A stretch of DNA of 64,000 nt from an uncultured Bacteroidales bacterium (lineage in GTDB: Bacteria; Bacteroidota; Bacteroidia; Bacteroidales; UBA932), in the NCBI GenBank assembly GCA_946405435.1, contig CAMJHF010000011.1:32703-96702 (forward strand), read 5' to 3'. Made by a program: the position numbers and the translations under genes. Position 1 is the first letter of the stretch, and every line of letters begins with the position of its first letter. This document shows positions 52,661 to 60,853 of the stretch, in pieces. The notes beneath the pieces are model-generated. The model was not told where the DNA came from. It searched no databases and saw only the letters and a list, made by a program, of their open reading frames with translations.

Positions 52661-53566
52661 TCAGCCGTCTGCTTTTGCCCCGAGGAACTTGGTCGGCGCG
52701 ATGCCGGTTACCTTTTTGAAGAGGCGTGTAAAGTGGTGTGGGTACTCGAAGCCAAGCAAGAGTGCGGTTTCGCCTACATTGTGGCCGTTCATCAAGAGGC
52801 TCTTGCCCTGCTCTACGACGAAAGAATGGATGTAACCTATAGCAGTGCCGCCGGTGGATTTGTGGATCACGTCGCCAAGGTACCGGGGTGAGTAGGCCAT
52901 CTCTTTTGCGCAGTACTGGACGGAAGGTATGCCGAGATCCATTTGCCTGCCGTCCAGAAAATACTCCCTTAGCAGGTTATGGAATCGTTTAAGTATGTCC
53001 GACGACGTTTTGTCTTCCTTCGAAAGCTGGCGCAGGTAGATACGCTGGCAGTATTCCAGGATCAGGCGTATATATCCAAGAATGACGTTTCTGAGTGCCT
53101 GGGAATCCTCATTTTCCTGCAGTTCGTGCCGGAGCTGGGTGAGCAGCTGGGTGATCCGTCCCCATTCCGAAGGTTCCATTTTCAAGGTCTCCGTAGCGAA
53201 GTAGGAGAAGAAATGATAGTCCTTCATCTTCGCTTCCAGATCGGTTCCCCGGAGAAGTTCCGGCGAGAACAGCAATGCCCATCCGCTGATATAGAGGTCT
53301 TCTCCTTCGTCTTCCTTGCCGCCGATCTGTCCCGGTTCCGTGGCGAATATGGAGCCATCGGCTGCATCGAACATCTTCATTCCATAAGTGAGGTTCTTGG
53401 GAAAGTTCCGCTGGATGAAGAGTCCGTAAACGCCGTATCGGTTCAAGCTGGTGCGTACTGGCGACACTTCGTCGTAGTGGATGACGCTTACAAGGGGATG
53501 CAGCTCCGGAGCCCCTACGGAACGGGCGTACACATTGGGGGCGGTAATGTGAAGGATGCTCTTCAT
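52661..53566 (-). CDS. AraC-family transcriptional regulator (full length)
   Basis: A 301-aa protein; start at 53566 (MKSILHITAPNVYARSVG). The N-terminal about 190 residues form a cupin-like sensing domain; the C-terminal 100 carry the two AraC HTHs (VQYCAKEMAYSPRYLGDVI and VGETALLLGFEYPHHFTRLF). It is divergent from the lipoprotein hydrolase gene, which it probably controls. It is also the best reference for the deletion seen in the short AraC gene at 48901. Confidence 0.9.
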   Translation of the reverse strand: MKSILHITAPNVYARSVGAPELHPLVSVIHYDEVSPVRTSLNRYGVYGLFIQRNFPKNLTYGMKMFDAADGSIFATEPGQIGGKEDEGEDLYISGWALLFSPELLRGTDLEAKMKDYHFFSYFATETLKMEPSEWGRITQLLTQLRHELQENEDSQALRNVILGYIRLILEYCQRIYLRQLSKEDKTSSDILKRFHNLLREYFLDGRQMDLGIPSVQYCAKEMAYSPRYLGDVIHKSTGGTAIGYIHSFVVEQGKSLLMNGHNVGETALLLGFEYPHHFTRLFKKVTGIAPTKFLGAKADG

Positions 53567-53590
53567 TGCTCTTGAAAGGGTATGAATTTC

Positions 53591-53640
53591 AGCAAAAATA
53601 AGCATAATTCTGCGATATTGGTAAATAATGAGCAAAAATA
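53591..53640. repeat. Direct repeats AGCAAAAATA between AraC and hydrolase genes
   Basis: AGCAAAAATA at 53591-53600 and 53631-53640, 40 bases apart. On the minus strand each contains TATTTTTG, an exact -7 box; they may be tandem araC promoters or regulator sites. Confidence 0.5.
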
Positions 53641-53666
53641 GGTAAGATAATACCATACAGACCGAT

Positions 53667-53674
53667 TACCTTTG
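53667..53674 (+). promoter_or_regulatory. -7 box of the hydrolase gene
   Basis: TACCTTTG, exact TAnnTTTG match, 20 bases before the start. Confidence 0.5.
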
Positions 53675-53694
53675 CAGTACCAAATCAAAGATAC

Positions 53695-54780
53695 ATGGAC
53701 ATCAAGCATTTCACCGCGGTTTTCCTCGCAGCCCTGGCGCTGCTTGCCTGCAAATCAAACACAAACGAGAATATGAGTACATTGAGTCTTACCCAGGAGT
53801 GGGACAAAACCTTCCCAAAATCCGAACTGGTGAACCACAGCAAGGTTTCCTTCCATAACCGCTATGGCATTGAGCTGGCGGCTGATATGTATGTTCCCAA
53901 ATCTCAGGATGGCAAGCGCCTTCCCGCGATTGCGGTGAGCGGCCCTTTCGGCGCCGTGAAGGAGCAGTCCAGCGGCCTATATGCCCAGCACATGGCGGAA
54001 AGAGGATTTGTGACCATTGCCTTCGACCCTTCTTTCACCGGGGAATCCGGCGGGCAGCCGCGCAGGATGGCATCTCCGGACATCAATACGGAGGATTTCC
54101 TGGCAGCAGTCGATTTCCTGTCCAACTGCGACCTTGTGGATCCTGAACGCATCGGTATCATAGGCATCTGCGGTTTTGGAGGCATGGCCGTCAATGCGGC
54201 AGCCCTTGATCCCCGCATCAAGGCAACCGTGGCCTCCACGATGTACGACATGAGCAAGGTGAACGTCGAAGGCTACTTCGCCAGTGAAGATACTCCTGCA
54301 CAGCGTCAGGAAAAACGCATCGCCCTTGCTGCTCAGCGCACCAAGGATTATGCTTCCGGAACATATGAGCGTGCAGGCGGCGTCGTCGATCCGCTTCCTG
54401 AGGATGCGCCCTGGTTCGTCAAGGACTATCACGCATACTACAAGACCCCTCGCGGCTATCACAAGCGCAGCGGCAATTCCAACGACGGCTGGAACGTTAT
54501 CGGCTGCCAGAGCTTCCTTAACCAGCCGCTCTTGGCCTGGGCTCATGAAATTGAGAATCCCGTGCTCCTTATCCACGGCGAAAAGGCCCACAGCCGCTAT
54601 TTCAGCGAGTATGCCTTCGAGCGCATGACCGGAAAACATGTCGTAGGAGAAAGTGCCAAAGAAGGCAACAAGGAGCTACTTATCATTCCCGGGGCATCCC
54701 ATGTGGATCTCTACGACGATGTTGCAGGGGTGATTCCTTACGACAGGATGGAAAACTTTTTCAAAGAGAACCTCAAGTAA
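53695..54780 (+). CDS. Alpha/beta hydrolase lipoprotein, dienelactone-hydrolase-like
   Basis: A 361-aa protein with a lipoprotein signal (MDIKHFTAVFLAALALLAC). The nucleophile elbow is IGICGFGGMA near residue 160, with Cys in place of Ser, as in dienelactone hydrolases. The acid is likely in LLIHGEKAHS and the catalytic His in PGASHVDLYDD near 342. It should hydrolyse an ester or lactone outside the inner membrane. The AraC gene divergent to it suggests control by that regulator. Confidence 0.82.
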   Translation: MDIKHFTAVFLAALALLACKSNTNENMSTLSLTQEWDKTFPKSELVNHSKVSFHNRYGIELAADMYVPKSQDGKRLPAIAVSGPFGAVKEQSSGLYAQHMAERGFVTIAFDPSFTGESGGQPRRMASPDINTEDFLAAVDFLSNCDLVDPERIGIIGICGFGGMAVNAAALDPRIKATVASTMYDMSKVNVEGYFASEDTPAQRQEKRIALAAQRTKDYASGTYERAGGVVDPLPEDAPWFVKDYHAYYKTPRGYHKRSGNSNDGWNVIGCQSFLNQPLLAWAHEIENPVLLIHGEKAHSRYFSEYAFERMTGKHVVGESAKEGNKELLIIPGASHVDLYDDVAGVIPYDRMENFFKENLK

Positions 54781-54850
54781 ATTTGAAGATAGTGCTTTGC
54801 CGTTTTTGTTTCAGTTGGTGTTGTAGCTGCGCCGTGCAGGAGGCGTAATC

Positions 54851-55819
54851 TCAGAACTTCCAGCCTATACCGGTGGTGAAAGCCACTTCCCTTTGCCACC
54901 ATAGGCCGGCAAGCAGATTCACTTTGCCAATGGTGAGGACGGCTCCGGCTTCGGCTGCAAGGCCGCGGAAACCATAATCTGAGACGCGAGCCCATTTGCC
55001 GCCGGCGTCGAGAAGCGTCAGGCTGCTGTCTGCATAGCCTGCTCCCGCATACAGGGCGAGAGACGGAAGGATGTGCCAGACTGGACCCGCGCAGATGCTT
55101 CTTAACGAATAGTTTGAAACCCCCTGTCCCCAGAAGAGTCCTCCGCCCTCGATGCGTCCGTCGGAGGCGATGTCGTAAGATTCCCGTATGGCTGAAACGA
55201 AGTTGGTCCTGGCGCTCAGGAAGGCTCCTAAAGCCTTGTATGATGCGCTCGCAAAAAAGCCTGCAGCCGGCGTGGCGTTGAACTGGAATGACAGGGCGGC
55301 GTCGAATCGCCATGGACTGGGACCTATAACCGGAGACTGGACCGATGTCTGCAGCCTCGGAGCAAGCGCTCCGGCAAATGAAGGGCATATCGGCAGTGAA
55401 GGCACCTCTGGCGATGGCAGAAGGCGCTCTATCCGCTCGTGCCTTACTTTTGAAGGTTCTGGGGGAGCAATATCTTTTGCCGAAGCTTTCCGGGGACTTT
55501 TTCCGCTGCGGGCGGTGCGCTTGCCCTCGGAAGAGCCGCCTCCGTCGTAGCGGGCTCGTATCGCGGCGAAACGGTCTTTCTGCTCTTTGGTCATGGAGCC
55601 GGAGGCGCTGCGCAGTTGGGCCCGCAGTTTGCCCAGTTCCCCGAGCAGACCCGTAACGGCGCCGTACTCTACCGCTTCACCTGCTGCCATGCGGCCGCGC
55701 AGTTCAATGCATTTGTCGCATATCTGTTCGTAGCGGTCGAGTACGCTGTCGCAGTCGTTCTGGGCCGTCAGGCGGAGGCATGACAGCACGAGGCAGAGTA
55801 TGACTGGGACACCTCTCAT
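54851..55819 (-). CDS. Exported protein with C-terminal barrel-like region
   Basis: A 322-aa protein with a signal peptide (MRGVPVILCLVLSCLRLTAQ). Residues 20-90 are helical (CDSVLDRYEQICDKCIELRG), 90-145 are a basic, proline/serine-rich linker, and 165-322 alternate like outer-membrane strands (WRFDAALSFQFNATPAAGFF, LYAGAGYADS, AFTTGIGWKF), ending in Phe. It overlaps the kinase gene by 4 bases and is the last gene of that operon, so it may be an envelope output or input of the kinase. Confidence 0.65.
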   Translation of the reverse strand: MRGVPVILCLVLSCLRLTAQNDCDSVLDRYEQICDKCIELRGRMAAGEAVEYGAVTGLLGELGKLRAQLRSASGSMTKEQKDRFAAIRARYDGGGSSEGKRTARSGKSPRKASAKDIAPPEPSKVRHERIERLLPSPEVPSLPICPSFAGALAPRLQTSVQSPVIGPSPWRFDAALSFQFNATPAAGFFASASYKALGAFLSARTNFVSAIRESYDIASDGRIEGGGLFWGQGVSNYSLRSICAGPVWHILPSLALYAGAGYADSSLTLLDAGGKWARVSDYGFRGLAAEAGAVLTIGKVNLLAGLWWQREVAFTTGIGWKF

Positions 55820-56739
55820 TCGTACTGACCTTCAATCATTTCCGTAGCCTGCTGGAAGAGTTCGTCTATTATCTCAGGATTTTCCAGCATCCTTGCCGAT
55901 GTGGTATCTGTGGTTTCCTGTTCCTCGGGTTCGCCTTCGGGAGTGCTTCCCAGGGTGGAGAGAGCGGCAGTTCCGGTTGCAAGTGCAGCCGCAAGCAGGA
56001 ATGGCCATACCGGCATGGCTTTCTGCAGTGCGTCCATGACCTGTTGCGCGCTGCCCGGACGGCCAGATGGATTCGGGTCCAGGCACTGCCGCAGTACTCT
56101 TCTGTGGCCGGAGAGCAGTTCTGAGAGGACTTTCCCAAGACTCCAGATGTCGGAGCGCCAGTCGCCGTGGCCACCGTCCAGAACTTCGGGCGCGGCCCAC
56201 TGGCGGGTGCCGACCGCCCCCTTGAATTCGGCCCAGCTGTCGGCGTCGGACAGCCCGAAGTCAATCAGTTTGAGCTTGCCTCCGTTGCGCGATACCAGCA
56301 TGTTCGCTGGTTTGATATCCCGGTGGACTATCTGGTTGGAGTGAATATACGACAGGGCCTCGCACAGCTGCAGGGCAAGGTCGAGCGATTGCTTGCGCGG
56401 CGGACGCCCGTCGCCCAGGTATTCCTCCAGCGTAAGCCCGTCAACCCATTCGAGTTCAATTACATTACCCAGCTGCGGAGTACTGCGGTATGCGTATGCT
56501 TCGCGAATGTTTGGATGGTGCAGCTGGGACGTAATACTATGCTCCTTGAGCAGCAGCCGCTCGTACATGGAACGTCCTCGGAACTTGGGCTTCAGCGCCT
56601 TCAGGACACTCAGGCGGCCGTCGGCACGCAGAAGGTATAGTTCGCTCCAGCCGTTCTGGGAGCGGTGTAGAAGCTCCATGCCGTCCGCGGCCGGACTTTC
56701 TTCTTGCAACGGTGTGAGGAATCCTGAATCTTCCGTCAT
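55816..56739 (-). CDS. Membrane-anchored Ser/Thr protein kinase
   Basis: A 307-aa Hanks-type kinase. VLKALKPKF carries the ATP-site Lys, IVHRDIKPANMLVS the catalytic loop, LIDFGLSD the DFG, and TRQWAAPEVLDG the APE motif. One membrane helix lies near residues 240-262 (PVWPFLLAAALATGTAA), followed by a short acidic extracytoplasmic tail. The glycine-rich loop is not clear. It starts directly after the 186-aa gene. The substrate is unknown; the operon's exported proteins are candidates for a linked pathway. Confidence 0.9.
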   Translation of the reverse strand: MTEDSGFLTPLQEESPAADGMELLHRSQNGWSELYLLRADGRLSVLKALKPKFRGRSMYERLLLKEHSITSQLHHPNIREAYAYRSTPQLGNVIELEWVDGLTLEEYLGDGRPPRKQSLDLALQLCEALSYIHSNQIVHRDIKPANMLVSRNGGKLKLIDFGLSDADSWAEFKGAVGTRQWAAPEVLDGGHGDWRSDIWSLGKVLSELLSGHRRVLRQCLDPNPSGRPGSAQQVMDALQKAMPVWPFLLAAALATGTAALSTLGSTPEGEPEEQETTDTTSARMLENPEIIDELFQQATEMIEGQYE

Positions 56740-57300
56740 CTATTTTACTGTTTCAATGCAAGTTATCCCAGCGCTGCGGCCGGCGACGTAAGGTGGCAGT
56801 TGTTTGCTGTCCCGGGTGAGGTCGTCGATATACAGTGGATGCCCTTTGATGAACAGTCCCGCGTGAAACAAGTCTTTTGGACGGAGTTTTGAAGTGCCGG
56901 GGTCGAGTACGCAGAAAAGCCCCGAGCCTTTGTGCTGGAGAAGCACGCAACGGTCCGGCATCCAGCGCAGGCGCAGTTTCATACCAGCATCAAGGGCTCC
57001 GCTGTCGACGGATTCTGCCGAAATGAATCCGGATGTCGTGTTGAGTTCGTTGCAGATGGCCCTGTAGCTGGCGCGCCCGACATACTGGGAGAGGATGTCG
57101 AGAGTTGCCGTGCGGGGACGCGGGTGCAGGTTTACGTAGCCCCAGAGGCGTTTGAGCGTAGAAGAGGATATGCGCTGATGGACGCGGGAGTCGATGGACT
57201 CGGACAGGGCATCGAAATCGGTGGTCGTCTCGAGCCTGCCGCCGAAAACGGAGGCCACTTCGTCGAGCAGGAACTGCAGTTCGGTTTTTTGGTCAGTCAT
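56740..57300 (-). CDS. Putative DNA-binding/regulatory protein of the kinase operon
   Basis: A 186-aa cytoplasmic protein. The first 90 residues (SRVHQRISSSTLKRLWGYVN, then DILSQYVGRASYRAICNEL) are like the HTH-type N-termini of Bacteroidota proteins that carry ISxSTLKRLWGY. The second half is a small beta domain (GMKLRLRWMPDRCVLLQHKG). Function unknown. It overlaps the lipoprotein gene by 8 bases and touches the kinase gene. Confidence 0.65.
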   Translation of the reverse strand: MTDQKTELQFLLDEVASVFGGRLETTTDFDALSESIDSRVHQRISSSTLKRLWGYVNLHPRPRTATLDILSQYVGRASYRAICNELNTTSGFISAESVDSGALDAGMKLRLRWMPDRCVLLQHKGSGLFCVLDPGTSKLRPKDLFHAGLFIKGHPLYIDDLTRDSKQLPPYVAGRSAGITCIETVK

Positions 57301-58420
57301 TGCGTATGATGGTTACGCCGTCGTCGGTTCGCAAGGTGCTGAGCACTTGACCGGGGGCGAGTACTATGGTTTTGAGGAAAGGACAGCAGGAACAGTCTGC
57401 GACGTTCAGCTTCGGGCAGCGGGAAAAATCGACGGTCGTCAGCTCTGTGCCGTGGAGGTCTATATACCTCAGGAGCTTGTTGTCTAGGGTTATGGTTTTC
57501 AGTGGGTTACAGTCTACGTGGAGCTCGTCGAGCCGGTCGAGGCCGCTTAGGTTCAGGGAGGAGAAGCGGTTATGGTCGAGTTGTACGAGAGAAAGTGCCT
57601 TGTATGCCATCAGGTCAACGCTCTCCAGGGCATTGTAGGATACTTCGAAGCGGTTGAGCGCGCCGGTTTCTTCCGGGAGGATGACGGTGCTTATTATGTT
57701 GTGCGGGGCGTAAAGATGGGAGAGCTTACAGCATTTTTTTGCATCTATCTTCGTGAGTTGCCCCAGGTTCTCGTCGTCCTTGAATCCGCCTTCGGCTTGA
57801 AGCTTTACAAGCTCCGGGAAAGCCTCCAGAGGTGCGACGGAGCGTATGGCGTCCGTATTAATCTCGATTGTTGTGATAATGGCGGCTTCGGAGGTACTCA
57901 GGGAGCCGTCGCCATCGGCATCGAAGAACCACAGGAGCCAGGAGAGGAACTGGGCGTCCGGGACCTCTACCGTGCTGCCGGGTTGCTGCGGATCATCGGG
58001 TTGTTGCGGCTGTTCGGGATTGTCAGGGTCATCATCCTGCGGTGGCTTCTGACTTTCAAGCGTGGTGAAACTGTGGACAGGGGAGTCGAGGCGCATGCCG
58101 GCTCCGTTCCTTACGAAAGCAGTAAAATCGTAAGTGCTGGACGGTTGCAGTCCGCTAAGTGAACATGTGAATATGTCCCCGTCCATTCGTGCTGAGTGTT
58201 CTGTCTTTTCGTCTTCGCCGCTGAGAGAGATAACGAAACCGCAGTTCGAGACCTGGGAACTGCCTGTCACGGTTGCAATGAGCGTAGCGCCGTCTTCCGA
58301 TACCGACGTCGCCGTAACCGCAGCGAATTCCGGCGTACTCAGCTGAGAAAAGTCGGGCACGGAGGTGGCGCAGGAACTTACGGCCAAAATGGTGAGGAAA
58401 ATACTCAGCAGTCTTCTCAT
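57293..58420 (-). CDS. Lipoprotein with fibronectin-III-like and leucine-rich regions
   Basis: A 375-aa protein; start at 58420 (MRRLLSIFLTILAVSSC, lipobox VSSC). An FN3-like domain covers about 30-125 (GLQPSSTYDFTAFVRNGAG), then an acidic Pro/Gln/Asp linker, an EF-hand-like DADGDGSLS near 175, and leucine-rich-repeat-like units (LSLVQLDHNRFSSLNLSGLD). Such surface lipoproteins bind protein or glycan ligands. It is first in the operon, so the pathway may go from this surface protein to the kinase. Confidence 0.7.
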   Translation of the reverse strand: MRRLLSIFLTILAVSSCATSVPDFSQLSTPEFAAVTATSVSEDGATLIATVTGSSQVSNCGFVISLSGEDEKTEHSARMDGDIFTCSLSGLQPSSTYDFTAFVRNGAGMRLDSPVHSFTTLESQKPPQDDDPDNPEQPQQPDDPQQPGSTVEVPDAQFLSWLLWFFDADGDGSLSTSEAAIITTIEINTDAIRSVAPLEAFPELVKLQAEGGFKDDENLGQLTKIDAKKCCKLSHLYAPHNIISTVILPEETGALNRFEVSYNALESVDLMAYKALSLVQLDHNRFSSLNLSGLDRLDELHVDCNPLKTITLDNKLLRYIDLHGTELTTVDFSRCPKLNVADCSCCPFLKTIVLAPGQVLSTLRTDDGVTIIRND

Positions 58421-58428
58421 AACATTCA

Positions 58429-58436
58429 CAAATATA
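58429..58436 (-). promoter_or_regulatory. -7 box of the kinase operon
   Basis: TATATTTG on the minus strand, exact match, only 8 bases before the chosen start, so the leader would be very short. Confidence 0.4.
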
Positions 58437-58500
58437 ACAAAAATATCCATGCGATTGCCCGCCGGCCCTGTCCTCACCGGCATTTGACCCGGAGGTGAAC

Positions 58501-58531
58501 TTGATTACGAGGACAAGCTGGTTTATTTTTG
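58501..58531 (+). promoter_or_regulatory. Promoter of the AAA+/LHH-nuclease operon
   Basis: TTG (58501-58503), 20 bases, TATTTTTG (58524-58531): full consensus, 19 bases before the first start. Confidence 0.75.
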
Positions 58532-58550
58532 CGAAAACATCAATTTTATT

Positions 58551-58766
58551 ATGGCACTATTTACGATTAAAACCAAGCGCAAAAAGATTTGCAACGGCAT
58601 TCAGATTGACCCCGGGATGACAGTACAGGTCGTTTCACCTTTCAACAATCCAGTCACCGTAAACGGAGGGCAGGCTGTCGAAGACGCCTTCATGCGCATG
58701 TTCGGAATCTCGCTCAAGAAAGCCAATGCGCTTAATATGTCGGATTTGGAGGTAAAAAAACAATAG
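58551..58766 (+). CDS. Small protein, DUF6140-like
   Basis: A 71-aa basic protein (MALFTIKTKRKKICNGIQID). A short beta-rich domain (GMTVQVVSPFNNPVTVNGG) is followed by a C-terminal helix. I associate this pattern with the DUF6140 family of small Bacteroidota proteins, with moderate certainty; the function is unknown. It opens a tight seven-gene operon, 2 bases before the next ORF. Confidence 0.6.
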   Translation: MALFTIKTKRKKICNGIQIDPGMTVQVVSPFNNPVTVNGGQAVEDAFMRMFGISLKKANALNMSDLEVKKQ

Positions 58767-58768
58767 CC

Positions 58769-58849
58769 ATGTCAGAATTTGAAGAAATGTACAAAAATGC
58801 CGGAGAGGCATTCAAAGAAGCTCTTAGAAACAAGAAAAAGGAACAATAA
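58769..58849 (+). CDS. 26-aa micro-protein in the operon
   Basis: MSEFEEMYKNAGEAFKEALR then NKKKEQ: an amphipathic helix with a basic end. It is too short for the ORF track. It lies exactly between its neighbours (2 bases after the previous stop, 1 base before the next start), which supports translation; the frame is also the tightest packing possible here. Confidence 0.5.
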   Translation: MSEFEEMYKNAGEAFKEALRNKKKEQ

Positions 58850-58850
58850 A

Positions 58851-59183
58851 ATGGATTATTCGGATTATTTTAATGACATTCTCTCATCTGCAGGCAATGA
58901 AAGCCAGTTAAACAATGAAACTTTGCTTGCTATTGCCAAAGAAAAGGGACTCGATGACGACACGGTCCTTGAGTTGCAACGTGCTTTTGCGCTGATAGAC
59001 AGCACTAGCATTAAGGTTGAAGGCTTGAATGATGCGAGGCATGACGGAATCACCAGGGCTGAGTTTGTGGAGGAGGAAATCAAGCGTTTGGCTGATACTT
59101 TGGAGCCGGAAGAACAAGACGCCGTCTTCACTGCAATCGAGAAGACAGCAGAGAAAACAATAGAACAATTATCAGCAGAGTAG
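58851..59183 (+). CDS. Small acidic protein, unknown function
   Basis: A 110-aa acidic helical protein (MDYSDYFNDILSSAGNE). I start at the ATG 58851 because the ORF-track start 24 codons upstream reads through the 26-aa ORF in another frame. No motif recognised; it may be a chaperone- or adaptor-like partner of the following genes. It is 3 bases before the next gene. Confidence 0.65.
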   Translation: MDYSDYFNDILSSAGNESQLNNETLLAIAKEKGLDDDTVLELQRAFALIDSTSIKVEGLNDARHDGITRAEFVEEEIKRLADTLEPEEQDAVFTAIEKTAEKTIEQLSAE

Positions 59184-59186
59184 TTT

Positions 59187-59831
59187 ATGGAAGAACGTAA
59201 TTATATCGAAGAATCGAGGAAATCTGCCGCTTTGTACTCTGCGGCCAATTCTGTTATGGCGGCTCAATTGATAAGTGGCTCAGAATCTGCTCAAGTGATT
59301 CCGGTCAATCAAAAAAACAGTTCGCTGATTCAGGAATTGCTGCTTAACGGACAAGCCGATTCGATTAAGAAAATAGCGCTGGTAGCTGCTGCACTTTACA
59401 AAAAACAAACGGGGGAAGTCATGGATTTCGAATCATGCGTCTCTGTAGTGGATAATGTAGTTGAGTTAATTGATTCTGCCTATCAAGTCGGGATAGGGCA
59501 AATCGATGCAAATACTGCGGCAAGTCGGTTGGTAGACCGAATAGAATCAAGGGCTATAGTTTTCCTGGAGAACGCAATTGACAGGGGGATGCCCGTGGTT
59601 GTAGACACAGTATGCGCATTAATATCCAAAGCTTTTCCGCCTTTTTCCGCTGCAGTCCCTTATGTTAAGTATTTCGCTACGAATATGCAGCCTGTAGTTA
59701 AAACAGCGGTGCGAAAGGGAATTCATGCCATTTCGGAAGTTGCTAAACCTTTTATTGCGAGGACTATTGAATCGGGACAGCGTATTTTGGCCGGTGCAGC
59801 CGAGAAGATGCGCCGTCTTATAACTGCGTAA
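59187..59831 (+). CDS. Helical protein with hydrophobic C-terminal half, unknown function
   Basis: A 214-aa all-helical protein (MEERNYIEESRKSAALYSAA). The second half (MPVVVDTVCALISKAFPPFS, VKYFATNMQPVVKTAVRKGI) is amphipathic and could insert in or coat membranes. No family recognised. It follows the 110-aa gene by 3 bases and precedes the 338-aa gene by 5. Confidence 0.6.
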   Translation: MEERNYIEESRKSAALYSAANSVMAAQLISGSESAQVIPVNQKNSSLIQELLLNGQADSIKKIALVAAALYKKQTGEVMDFESCVSVVDNVVELIDSAYQVGIGQIDANTAASRLVDRIESRAIVFLENAIDRGMPVVVDTVCALISKAFPPFSAAVPYVKYFATNMQPVVKTAVRKGIHAISEVAKPFIARTIESGQRILAGAAEKMRRLITA

Positions 59832-59836
59832 GCTGT

Positions 59837-60853
59837 ATGAAACTTGTGCCAACACCCAAACCTGTCCGCATCAGAATACGAAGTGGAGAGTCTGAACATG
59901 GTTCCGTTGATTCCCTTTGCGGTCGTTTCGTGTTTGATGATATCCTGCCTTTGGTCTCGGACGGACGTTTCTCAAGGTGGCTTCGCCAGCAGTCTTTGTC
60001 TTCTGAAGCTGAAAGAATTGACCATGCAAGGGAAGGTGGAGACGCAGAAAGTCTGAAATATGAGGTTTATTCTGTCGTGTTCAAAGAGCCCGATATAAAG
60101 GACGAACTGTCTCTGCTATCCTCATTGTTTGCCAAACCTTCTCGCCTTTATGTCTTGCGCAAAGAGCTTAACAGTTTGCCCTCCGATCAATTGGAACAGC
60201 TCAGCGCCCTTGAGGGCATCGGCTTCAAAGGGGAATTGTTCAGGGAACAAGGGTTAAGGACAGAAGACCTTGACAAGCGGTGTGAATACTTCAAATTGGC
60301 CTCAGAGGCCGGAGTTGAAGAAGCCGGGGTATTATACGCAAATGCACTGAGCAGTAAAACCGAGTTTAAGGCGGAACAAAAAGGACACGCCAAGCGAAAT
60401 AATACCACAAAAAAGCAGCCTGACACCGATTTGATGGAAACAATTCGCTCTCTGATATCAGATTACAGAGCCAGGGCTTTTTTGGAATCCGGGAGTTCGC
60501 TCAAATACCAGGGGGCATTTTTCAAGTATTATGAATTCTTCGATTTTGTTTTTCGACTCAGAGAATCCAATGACATTCTGTTTTTTTTCAGCAATGATGC
60601 AAGGGGGCGGAGTCTTTATTGGGAACCGGAGAAAGCGTTGATAACTGCGCAGCAACTGTTAGAATATGCTGTATATAAGTATAGATCCAATTCTTACACT
60701 CTTCGCGCGGTTCCCAAGATAAGTCTTCCCGGTGCAGTATTTGATGCCTTTTGCGGTATCTATCACAATTCCAGGCACTATTTCGTTAAGGCCTTGGACT
60801 GCCTGTGCTTGAATTTCGAAGAGTTTCTACGAATCCAATATGCTGAGCAATGA
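59837..60853 (+). CDS. 338-aa protein of the AAA+ operon, unknown function
   Basis: Starts MKLVPTPKPVRIRIRSGESE. Helical with one short linker rich in Lys and Asn (about residues 175-200, KRNNTTKKQPDTD). The part near residues 150-170 (CEYFKLASEAGVEEAGVLYA) resembles a single Sel1/TPR unit. The gene overlaps the AAA+ gene by 4 bases (ATGA), which suggests a fixed ratio or complex with the ATPase. Not otherwise recognised. Confidence 0.6.
   Translation: MKLVPTPKPVRIRIRSGESEHGSVDSLCGRFVFDDILPLVSDGRFSRWLRQQSLSSEAERIDHAREGGDAESLKYEVYSVVFKEPDIKDELSLLSSLFAKPSRLYVLRKELNSLPSDQLEQLSALEGIGFKGELFREQGLRTEDLDKRCEYFKLASEAGVEEAGVLYANALSSKTEFKAEQKGHAKRNNTTKKQPDTDLMETIRSLISDYRARAFLESGSSLKYQGAFFKYYEFFDFVFRLRESNDILFFFSNDARGRSLYWEPEKALITAQQLLEYAVYKYRSNSYTLRAVPKISLPGAVFDAFCGIYHNSRHYFVKALDCLCLNFEEFLRIQYAEQ

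Noticed and set aside
58851-59183. EF-hand in DARHDGITRAEF of the 110-aa protein
   Set aside because: The spacing of acidic residues does not fit the canonical 12-residue calcium loop (no Asp at position 3, Ile and Glu one place early).
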